Source: an uncultured Leptolyngbya sp. (GTDB lineage: Bacteria > Cyanobacteriota > Cyanobacteriia > Phormidesmidales > Phormidesmidaceae). Taken from it: a DNA stretch of 6,390 nucleotides. Numbering within the stretch: the first letter of the stretch is position 1; every line of letters starts with the position of its first letter. The stretch is taken from positions 1-6,390 of the forward strand of contig CALBPH010000423.1 of NCBI GenBank assembly GCA_937899365.1. Reading direction: 5' to 3'. This document shows, one piece after another, positions 1-5,490 of the stretch. The notes under the pieces are model-generated. The model saw only the letters and a list, made by a program, of their open reading frames with translations. It made no database searches and was not told where the DNA came from. A program made the translations under genes and the position numbers.

Positions 1-941
1 GCGATCGAATTGAGAAAGGCCGCGATCGTCTTGAAGAAATGCGTGAAAAGGTGAAAGCCATCTGCGAACCCGTTCGTTTACCCCGCAACACTGTCGATTA
101 CATCCGCTACTTCTGCGAGGACCCCGCCGATAAAGAAGCCCTAGCCGCCAGCGAACCCAAACGAATAGCCCTCTACCAGGCCGTTGCTGACCTGGTGCGA
201 GCCTACACTAACCTAGCCAACGAAATGGCGGAGGCAGGCTATTCCCACCAAGAAGCCGTCACCATCAAGCAAGAAGTCACCCACTACGACGAAGTCCGCG
301 AAGCCATCAAAAAAGCCAGTGGTGACTACATCGACATGAAACAGTACGAGCCCGCCATGCGTCGCCTGATAGACACCTACATCCGAGCCGATCCCAGTGA
401 GGTTATCTCAGACCTCGATGACTTGGGCCTGATCGACCTCATCGTCCAGCGGGGAGCCGAGGCCGTCGATCAACTCCCCAAAGGCATCCGTGAAAGCGAA
501 GATGCCGTAGCCGAAACCATCGAAAACAATATGCGACGCGTCATTATTGACGAAAGCCCCATCAACCCCAAATATTACGATCGCATGTCAGAGCTGCTCG
601 ATGCCCTGATCGAAGAACGCCGCAAGCACGCCATCAACTACCAGGAATACCTGGAAAAAGTAAAAAATCTGGCCCGTCAGGTCAAACCACCCGCCGATGC
701 CATCACCGACTATCCAGACTCCATAGACACCCCCGCCAAGCGCTCCCTCTACGACAACTTAGGACAAGATGAAGCTCTGGTGATCCGCATCAATACTGCG
801 GTACGCTACACCAAGAAAGCCGACTGGGTCGGCAATCGATTCAAAGAGCGAGAGGTAAAAAATGTTATTCGAGAAGAAGTCGGCACTTACAACGCTGATG
901 TCGTATTAGAACTCGTCAAGAACCAACGTGAGTATCAGTAA
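1..941 (+). CDS. hsdR: Type I restriction enzyme R subunit (HsdR), C-terminal part, truncated at window start
   Basis: The reading frame is open to the left edge (first full codon at 3), so the true start lies outside and only about 312 C-terminal residues are visible. HsdR is the ATP-dependent translocase/nuclease subunit of type I restriction-modification complexes; the nuclease and helicase motifs would be upstream. The visible part matches the helical C-terminal domain of HindI-type R subunits (DUF3387 class): the segment beginning ENNMRR (from 522) and running through NPKYYDRMSELLDALIEERR, then LYDNLG, AVRYTKKADW and GNRFKEREVKN, ending in the usual NQREY (921-935). This domain contacts the methylase/specificity core in type I complexes (family knowledge). 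The gene ends in TAA, and the next gene starts inside its last codons, suggesting translational coupling. The family is clear; hsdM and hsdS are not in the window, so whether the system is complete cannot be judged. Confidence 0.93.
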   Translation, partial: DRIEKGRDRLEEMREKVKAICEPVRLPRNTVDYIRYFCEDPADKEALAASEPKRIALYQAVADLVRAYTNLANEMAEAGYSHQEAVTIKQEVTHYDEVREAIKKASGDYIDMKQYEPAMRRLIDTYIRADPSEVISDLDDLGLIDLIVQRGAEAVDQLPKGIRESEDAVAETIENNMRRVIIDESPINPKYYDRMSELLDALIEERRKHAINYQEYLEKVKNLARQVKPPADAITDYPDSIDTPAKRSLYDNLGQDEALVIRINTAVRYTKKADWVGNRFKEREVKNVIREEVGTYNADVVLELVKNQREYQ

Positions 942-1701
942 GCTGGCCCCCAAAAAAGTCCAAAAGCAGATCCAGAAACAAACCACAGATACCATCACAA
1001 TTCTGGATATCCCCGTTCAGGTGGTACGCAAGCCCATCAAGAACCTTCACCTGGGCGTCTATCCCCCCGATGGCATGGTCAGAGTCTCAGTGCCCCTACA
1101 CATTACTGACGACAATGTTCGCCTAGCCGTTATCTCTCGCCTAAGTTGGATCAAAAAACAGCAAGCCAAATTCCAAGCCCAACCCCGCCAGTCAGAGCGC
1201 GAAATGGTCATTGGGGAAAGTCATTACTTTTTCGGCAAACGCTACCGCCTCGAAGTGATAGAACGCAGGGGAAAGCACGAAATCATCATCAAAAATAACA
1301 GCACTCTCCAACTATTTATCAACCCAGGTACAACAACTGCCAATCGCACCAAAGTGTTACGCGAATGGTATCGCCAGCAGCTCAAAGCCCGCATTCCCGA
1401 TTTACTCAACCATTGGGAACCCATCATCGGCAAACAAACCACCGCCTGGGGCGTAAAAAAAATGAAGACCCGCTGGGGCAGCTGCAACATCGAAAAACGT
1501 CGCATACTGCTAAATCTAGAACTCGCTAAAAAGCCAGTCGAGTGCCTGGAATATGTACTTGTCCATGAATTAGTTCACCTGCTGGAGCGCAGGCATAATG
1601 ATCGATTCAAAGGACTCATGGACAAGTTTCTTCCAAGTTGGAGAATGCGCCGCGATATCCTCAAACGTCAACCCCTAAGTAAAGAAACCTGGAACTATTA
1701 G
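928..1701 (+). CDS. YgjP/DUF45-family (SprT-like fold) zinc metallopeptidase next to hsdR
   Basis: A 257-residue protein with the zinc site of YgjP-like (DUF45, often annotated M48 or SprT family) metallopeptidases: HELVH at residues 213-217 with catalytic E214, and a third ligand H223 in HNDRF, giving HExxH-x5-H. The preceding TRWGSC motif (residues 181-186) and GESHYFFGKRYRLEV are also characteristic. No signal peptide or membrane segment is visible, so it is likely cytoplasmic. Family members frequently sit directly after hsdR in type I restriction-modification operons; their substrate is not established. The GTG start at 928 overlaps hsdR by 14 nt. There is no strong Shine-Dalgarno sequence, which fits coupling to hsdR translation. 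The first ~20 residues are Lys/Gln-rich and precede the conserved domain, so the exact start is less certain than the gene. Stop is TAG. Confidence 0.92.
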   Translation: MSISKLAPKKVQKQIQKQTTDTITILDIPVQVVRKPIKNLHLGVYPPDGMVRVSVPLHITDDNVRLAVISRLSWIKKQQAKFQAQPRQSEREMVIGESHYFFGKRYRLEVIERRGKHEIIIKNNSTLQLFINPGTTTANRTKVLREWYRQQLKARIPDLLNHWEPIIGKQTTAWGVKKMKTRWGSCNIEKRRILLNLELAKKPVECLEYVLVHELVHLLERRHNDRFKGLMDKFLPSWRMRRDILKRQPLSKETWNY

Positions 1702-1765
1702 AACTTCGTCGTTTCACTTAAAACAATATTGATGTTGTTCTACAAAAGAGTCATTCTTCACTGCT

Positions 1766-2752
1766 ATGACCACTCAGTCTGTTTCATCTACTCCCGATTT
1801 CCCCAGACTGCTAGAAGCACTTGCGCTATTTAAACAAACCTTTGGCAATCCCAAAACCGAGTTAGACTTACAAGCCACCATTGGGGCACTGGCAGCAGTA
1901 ATGAATCTGATAGATGACGATCTCGATGATCGTATCCATCAGATAGCCAACCACCATCAACAGCTCAAACGTCCAGGAAAATTAATAGAAACAGTAAACC
2001 AGACAGCGCTTAAAAGCACTATCAGACAAGCCAAAAATCGCCTCACAGAGACAGAAGAGACTCTTATCCTACTCATTCGTACCTATCTACAACGCGTATC
2101 CTCAAAACTATCCGCAACAGAATTTGTCGAACTGGCAAAAGCTGCCGTTACCCTGCTAGACAAAGACCAATCAAACCTCAGCTTTCCTGAACGCAAACGT
2201 CTGCTTTATATTGCACTTCAAACCTTCGGCACTCAGTTATCTCAACCCATTCCTGCCCTAGGCGAACAGGTCCCTAAGCCAATAGCAAAACTATTAGCCC
2301 GCCTAGTCAGATACCAAAAAATAATCCGCACTGGAGGGCTAGAAACCACCCTAATGACGTTGGTTGCACAAACCTTAACCCTCCGCCTCAGCCCTGACAT
2401 GATTCGTACCGCACTGAAGAATAGCACGGTAACCATTACCCCCGAACTCAAAACTCAAGACGATTTAGACGATCTAGCAAGCGCACTTTTTTTCAAGATA
2501 CAGCTCCAAAAGCCATCTTCCATAGCAACTAAATCCGAGCAAGAAATTGCGGAGCAGCTAGACCAAGCGATCGCAGAATTCAAAGCCAAGTATCAGCCCC
2601 TAACAGATGTCACCCAACCCCAATGGGATAACGACCTATCCGTCAGTAGCTCTTTCTTTACCCCCAGCAATTTTGCAACAGCCCGTAACGATTTCACCTG
2701 GCAACCTCCCTATATCGAAGACAAAAATTCAAAAGACGAAACAAATGCTTAG
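1766..2752 (+). CDS. Hypothetical helical protein downstream of the restriction block
   Basis: A 328-residue soluble protein that I do not recognise. It starts at ATG 1766, 64 nt after the metallopeptidase stop; a weak purine stretch (AAGAG, 1746-1750) is rather far upstream for a ribosome site. The sequence reads as almost all alpha-helix, with no visible cysteine, signal peptide, transmembrane segment or nucleotide-binding motif. An acidic patch IDDDLDD lies at residues 49-55. A basic/amphipathic stretch follows at about 70-110. From about residue 280 the tail changes to a low-complexity, Ser/Asn/Phe-rich and finally acidic segment ending KDETNA, probably disordered. Codon use and an internal HIP1 site (2567-2574) look native to a cyanobacterium. 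Same orientation and a short gap make co-transcription with hsdR and the metallopeptidase plausible, but no sequence motif ties it to restriction. That it is a real gene rests on length, composition and protein-like sequence. Confidence 0.78.
   Translation: MTTQSVSSTPDFPRLLEALALFKQTFGNPKTELDLQATIGALAAVMNLIDDDLDDRIHQIANHHQQLKRPGKLIETVNQTALKSTIRQAKNRLTETEETLILLIRTYLQRVSSKLSATEFVELAKAAVTLLDKDQSNLSFPERKRLLYIALQTFGTQLSQPIPALGEQVPKPIAKLLARLVRYQKIIRTGGLETTLMTLVAQTLTLRLSPDMIRTALKNSTVTITPELKTQDDLDDLASALFFKIQLQKPSSIATKSEQEIAEQLDQAIAEFKAKYQPLTDVTQPQWDNDLSVSSSFFTPSNFATARNDFTWQPPYIEDKNSKDETNA
2567..2574. repeat. HIP1 palindrome GCGATCGC
   Basis: Perfect copy of the highly iterated palindrome 1, which is over-represented in many cyanobacterial genomes. 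It lies inside the hypothetical gene and supports a cyanobacterial origin for that gene. Confidence 0.85.
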
Positions 2753-2783
2753 CATTTTGTTTTATTTATCTTCAAATAAAACA
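2743..2783 (+). terminator. Tandem AT-rich hairpins, possible terminator
   Basis: Two adjacent inverted repeats overlap and follow the TAG at 2750-2752. The first is AAATGC / TTA / GCATTT (2743-2757). The second is TGTTTTATTT / ATCTTC / AAATAAAACA (2758-2783), a perfect 10-bp stem. Their position at the end of the left gene block suggests a transcription end. The stems are AT-rich and no clean U tract follows the second, so they do not fit the classical intrinsic terminator well. Confidence 0.4.
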
Positions 2784-3120
2784 TTCTTAACAATAATCTG
2801 AGTCCGAACTGTCAAATTCAGCTGGAAGATGTCGACCCAGTCAGTCATATTCAACCCTTACCTCCCCTAAGAGTCCATCGATTGAGAGATGTCATGGCAG
2901 CTTCCTGGCAACCGTGGCGATTCATTTGCCTGAGTAAATTCCTTCCCCTTCAAGGTCTCTAAGAAACACAGAGGATTTACCCGAGTTGACAGCCCCTTTG
3001 CATCCAAAGCCGTGTAGCCTGGCTCAAAGCACATACCCAAGGATGTCTGGCAACATAATTAAGTATTTAAGTAGAAGCTATAGGCCTTTCTTATCAAGGG
3101 ATTCAGTCAAAATATATTTT

Positions 3121-3148
3121 TTGTCTTTTGTTCCTTTTTTTATATATT
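3121..3148 (+). promoter_or_regulatory. Candidate sigma-70-type promoter upstream of chlL
   Basis: TTGTCT (3121-3126) matches 4 of 6 bases of the -35 consensus. After a 16-nt spacer, TATATT (3143-3148) matches 5 of 6 of the -10 consensus. Transcription would begin near 3155, giving a leader of about 200 nt before chlL. The area is T-rich, so such matches arise easily; another -10-like hexamer, TAAAAT, lies at 3220-3225. Confidence 0.3.
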
Positions 3149-3208
3149 GGGAATCTAAAAACTGCTTTTTAGTTCAATTTTTTGTTTTTAAGGCTTTTCA
3201 GGTCACTA

Positions 3209-3237
3209 TGTCTATTGATTAAAATAATTTGTCTATT
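3209..3237 (+). repeat. Direct repeat TGTCTATT, two copies 21 nt apart, upstream of chlL
   Basis: TGTCTATT occurs at 3209-3216 and again at 3230-3237, start to start 21 nt, i.e. two helical turns, separated by an AT-rich stretch. The spacing and place (about 120-145 nt before the chlL start) would suit a tandem regulator site, but no known regulator motif is recognised and the region is low in complexity. Confidence 0.3.
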
Positions 3238-3340
3238 AAGCTCGGTTTTATTCGATTAAGATTTTTTCTGCCCCCTATCCAATAACCCATTTATTGCCCA
3301 CAATGGCCCACAGACATGGTCGCTTCAGACCACCCACCAA

Positions 3341-3346
3341 TAGGAG
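3341..3346 (+). promoter_or_regulatory. chlL ribosome binding site
   Basis: TAGGAG lies 9 nt before the GTG at 3356. This good Shine-Dalgarno match supports the GTG start, which is also where the conserved ChlL N-terminus (MKLSVYGKGG) begins. Confidence 0.8.
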
Positions 3347-3355
3347 ACAACGAGC

Positions 3356-4219
3356 GTGAAACTCTCGGTCTACGGAAAAGGCGGCATTGGCAAATCCACC
3401 ACTAGTTGCAATATCTCTGTCGCGCTGGCCAAGCGCGGCAAAAAAGTGCTGCAAATCGGCTGTGATCCCAAACATGACAGCACCTTTACCCTCACAGGCT
3501 TTCTGATTCCTACCATTATCGACACGCTACAGGAACGGGATTACCACTATGAGGACATCTGGCCTGAAGATGTTATCTACCAAGGTTATGGCGGTGTTCG
3601 CTGCGTAGAAGCCGGCGGTCCCCCTGCGGGAGCTGGTTGCGGTGGCTATGTGGTCGGTGAAACTGTAAAGCTACTCAAAGAGCTAAACGCCTTTGATGAG
3701 TACGATGTCATTCTGTTTGACGTCCTGGGTGATGTGGTGTGCGGCGGATTTGCGGCTCCCCTGAACTATTCTGACTACTGCATGATTGTCACTGACAATG
3801 GCTTTGACGCGCTGTTTGCTGCCAACCGGATTGCGGCATCAGTGCGCGAAAAGGCCCGCACCCACCCGCTAAAGCTGGCTGGACTGATCGGCAACCGCAC
3901 CTCTAAGCGAGACCTGATCGATAAGTACATTGAAGCGGTACCCATGCCAGTTCTGGAAATTTTGCCCCTAATCGAGGATATTCGGGTCTCACGGGTAAAA
4001 GGCAAGACCATGTTTGAGATGGCTGAGACTGATCCGTCACTGGAGCCTGTGTGTCAGTACTATCTGAACATTGCTGATCAACTCATTGCCCAGCCCGAAG
4101 GTGTCGTCCCCACGGATTCCCCTGATCGTGAGCTGTTCTCCCTGCTGTCGGACTTCTACCTCACCCCGCCCGAAGCCGCTGCTCCTCAGCAAAATGAAAT
4201 GGACCTGATGATGGTCTAG
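3356..4219 (+). CDS. chlL: Light-independent protochlorophyllide reductase, iron-sulfur ATP-binding subunit ChlL
   Basis: ChlL is the NifH-like homodimer that couples ATP hydrolysis to electron delivery from a shared [4Fe-4S] cluster to the ChlN-ChlB component. That component reduces ring D of protochlorophyllide to chlorophyllide a in the dark. The 287 residues are the family's normal length. The P-loop GKGGIGKST is at residues 7-15. The cluster cysteines are C95 (GAGCGGY) and C129 (DVVCGGF), and nucleotide-fold segments such as DVILFDVLGD and IGNRTSKRD are intact. The GTG start is backed by a Shine-Dalgarno sequence and by N-terminal conservation. The C-terminal tail after FYLTPP is variable and ends DLMMV. 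One oddity is Arg at residue 82 (GGVRCVEAGG), where I recall Asp in most ChlL proteins. It is first in a DPOR cluster with the DUF5331 gene and chlN downstream. The protein is soluble and oxygen-sensitive as a family. Confidence 0.98.
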   Translation: MKLSVYGKGGIGKSTTSCNISVALAKRGKKVLQIGCDPKHDSTFTLTGFLIPTIIDTLQERDYHYEDIWPEDVIYQGYGGVRCVEAGGPPAGAGCGGYVVGETVKLLKELNAFDEYDVILFDVLGDVVCGGFAAPLNYSDYCMIVTDNGFDALFAANRIAASVREKARTHPLKLAGLIGNRTSKRDLIDKYIEAVPMPVLEILPLIEDIRVSRVKGKTMFEMAETDPSLEPVCQYYLNIADQLIAQPEGVVPTDSPDRELFSLLSDFYLTPPEAAAPQQNEMDLMMV

Positions 4220-4364
4220 GCCCACGATTGGATAAAGCTTTTCCGGTTAATCTGATCGGTTGCTAGCTGTTTATTCGCTTTGAGTTTCTCAAAAGACTGG
4301 CCATTCTGACGCTGAGGTGCTAAATTGCTGCGTGCCTAGTTAGTTTTAGAACCCATCTCAAGAT
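4220..4364. other. chlL - DUF5331 intergenic spacer
   Basis: 145 nt with no gene. A small hairpin, TTTGAG / TTT / CTCAAA (4279-4293), is the only structure I see. No strong terminator or promoter is evident, so read-through of the chlL transcript into the next gene is plausible. Confidence 0.5.
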
Positions 4365-4724
4365 ATGGCCTTTTTTGAGAATTTCACCACCTCCATCCGC
4401 GATAAGTGGTTGAACTATGTGCAAGACAATCGTGCCTGGTTAGAGTTGCAGATGAATAACGTCTCTGTCAGAACTCCTGACGGGGGTCGTCGTCCCTCTT
4501 CGCTACTGGTCTTAGGTGTGATTAATGCCATAGAGCCTAAACTATCGAATCTGATGGTGCCGTTCTATAAGCTCAACTCTGATGAGGATGCACTAGTCGA
4601 GGTGCTTGGGCTTAATTTTGACCCAGAAATGGCCTTGGACGGCAAGAGTGACGTTGGACCCACGCTAGATGCTTCACCAGGTGATGATAATACTCCCCTG
4701 TTAGAAGGACTAGAAGGTCTCTAG
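4365..4724 (+). CDS. DUF5331 family protein of the chlL-chlN cluster
   Basis: A 119-residue protein matching, from memory, the cyanobacterial DUF5331 family that is commonly encoded between chlL and chlN. The N-terminal ~75 residues hold the conserved part: a helical start (MAFFENFTTSIRDKWLNYV, then W25-L in NRAWLELQM), the basic turn PDGGRRPSS, and LGVINAIEPKLSNLM. A further conserved-looking stretch VEVLGLNFDPE follows, and the last ~25 residues are acidic/Gly-rich and probably flexible. No cysteine, metal site, signal peptide or membrane segment is seen. Its function is unknown; position suggests a cyanobacterial accessory role in DPOR assembly, stability or protection, which is inference only. 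The start ATG has no strong Shine-Dalgarno sequence. Length agrees with the family. It sits 145 nt after chlL and 109 nt before chlN. Confidence 0.85.
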   Translation: MAFFENFTTSIRDKWLNYVQDNRAWLELQMNNVSVRTPDGGRRPSSLLVLGVINAIEPKLSNLMVPFYKLNSDEDALVEVLGLNFDPEMALDGKSDVGPTLDASPGDDNTPLLEGLEGL

Positions 4725-4765
4725 AGTAAATAAGCACAACCTCAGATTATTGCCCGGCGAACAAC

Positions 4766-4800
4766 TGCTAGAGAGGGTAGCTCTGCTACCTCTTTCAGCA
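4766..4800 (+). promoter_or_regulatory. Hairpin in the chlN leader
   Basis: A strong stem-loop lies between the DUF5331 gene and chlN: GGTAG (4776-4780) pairs with CTACC (4786-4790) around the loop CTCTG. Beyond one bulged G, GAGA pairs with TCTT, and TGCT (4766-4769) pairs with AGCA (4797-4800). It ends 33 nt before the chlN ATG. There is no U tract, so it is more likely a processing, stability or translation-control element than a terminator. Confidence 0.45.
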
Positions 4801-4817
4801 AGTGTCAATATTGTTCC

Positions 4818-4822
4818 AAGGA
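4818..4822 (+). promoter_or_regulatory. chlN ribosome binding site
   Basis: AAGGA lies 11 nt before the ATG at 4834. It decides between this ATG and the longer in-frame extension upstream (to TTG 4750), whose residues do not resemble ChlN and would translate the leader hairpin. Confidence 0.65.
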
Positions 4823-4833
4823 CTCTAATCACG

Positions 4834-5463
4834 ATGACAACAACTGCTAATACTCCCTCCCTTGACTTTGATTGCGACACGGGCAATTATCATACGTTTT
4901 GCCCCATTAGCTGTGTGGCATGGCTATACCAAAAGATCGAAGACAGTTTCTTTTTGGTGATTGGCACTAAGACCTGTGGCTATTTTTTGCAAAATGCCAT
5001 GGGTGTGATGATCTTTGCTGAGCCTCGCTACGCTATGGCTGAGCTGGAAGAAGGTGATATTTCGGCCAAGCTGAATGACTATGAAGAATTAAAGCGGCTG
5101 TGTTTGCAGATTAAGCGCGATCGCAACCCCAGCGTAATCGTCTGGATCGGCACCTGTACCACCGAAATTATCAAAACCGACCTCGAAGGCATCGCCCCCG
5201 TTCTAGAAGACGAAATTGGTGTTCCCATCGTCGTTGCCCGCGCCAATGGTCTTGATTACGCCTTTACCCAGGGCGAAGACACCGTACTGGCTGCCATGGC
5301 CCAGCGCTGCCCCACCGAAGAACCCGCTAGCCCAGCTGCCATCGAACCCGAAAAACAAGAACGTAACGGCCTTGGTAAGCTGCTTTCTCTAGGGCGCAAA
5401 ACCGAAGCGGCCGCCCCCGATGAAGCCCCTGCTGCCGATGAATACTACGACCACACACCATAG
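4834..5463 (+). CDS. chlN: N-terminal ChlN fragment predicted by standard translation
   Basis: If TAG is read as stop, the ribosome makes 209 residues: the first Rossmann-like domain with all three Fe-S cysteines, plus the acidic linker ending YYDHTP. The fragment lacks the C-terminal half that forms much of the pigment cavity and the contacts with ChlB and ChlL in the homologous DPOR structures, so it should not be functional alone. The domain itself is well conserved, with no missing key residue. Confidence 0.7.
   Translation: MTTTANTPSLDFDCDTGNYHTFCPISCVAWLYQKIEDSFFLVIGTKTCGYFLQNAMGVMIFAEPRYAMAELEEGDISAKLNDYEELKRLCLQIKRDRNPSVIVWIGTCTTEIIKTDLEGIAPVLEDEIGVPIVVARANGLDYAFTQGEDTVLAAMAQRCPTEEPASPAAIEPEKQERNGLGKLLSLGRKTEAAAPDEAPAADEYYDHTP
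5117..5124. repeat. HIP1 palindrome GCGATCGC
   Basis: Second perfect HIP1 copy, inside chlN. It supports native cyanobacterial DNA on the right side of the window as well as the left. Confidence 0.85.
5461..5463 (+). other. Premature in-frame TAG in chlN
   Basis: Codon 210, between CCA (Pro) and ATT (Ile). The upstream and downstream coding frames are identical, so no indel is involved. The next base is A, which is not a known strongly leaky context. A 5-bp hairpin, TTGGG / TCAGTT / CCCAA (5471-5486), begins 7 nt after the stop. TAG ends four other genes in this window (1699, 2750, 4217 and 4722). Confidence 0.95.
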
Positions 5464-5490
5464 ATTCTCTTTGGGTCAGTTCCCAACACA

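Larger units (their letters stand above)
2784..3355. other. Long non-coding gap between the restriction block and chlL
   Basis: I see no convincing gene here on either strand. From 2784 to about 3045 base composition is average, and translations in all frames are short or broken and resemble nothing I know. From about 3045 to 3280 the DNA becomes strongly AT-rich with T tracts (for example 3116-3145 and 3176-3190), as expected of a promoter/leader region. One imperfect inverted repeat, GTAAATTCC (2934-2942) with GGATTTAC (2973-2980), may be chance. The last 75 nt return to average composition and end in the chlL ribosome site. The sharp composition change near 3045 could mark the junction between the accessory block and the native chlL upstream region, but this is inference. 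Confidence 0.6.

Noticed and set aside
1242..1505. Minus-strand frames inside the metallopeptidase, chlL, DUF5331 and chlN genes
   Set aside because: All are antisense shadows of conserved genes, with no protein-family features.
2607..2801. 64-codon frame overlapping the end of the hypothetical gene
   Set aside because: Shadow of the real gene in another frame, without its own ribosome site.
2700..2838. Short minus-strand frame reading MTDWVDIFQLN..., considered as a transposase remnant
   Set aside because: Only about 28 codons, overlapping the hairpin region; no recognisable transposase motif on either strand and no terminal inverted repeats.
2986..3222. 78-codon open frame in the gap before chlL (TTG start)
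   Set aside because: No ribosome site, an abrupt switch from average to T-rich composition within the frame, and a Phe-rich second half that simply reflects T tracts; it resembles no protein I know.
4750..4833. 28-residue N-terminal extension of ChlN from TTG 4750
   Set aside because: The residues do not look like ChlN and translate the leader hairpin; ATG 4834 has a Shine-Dalgarno sequence and matches the family N-terminus.
5461..5463. Genome-wide reassignment of TAG as a sense codon
   Set aside because: TAG correctly ends four neighbouring genes at family-typical lengths (metallopeptidase, hypothetical, chlL, DUF5331).
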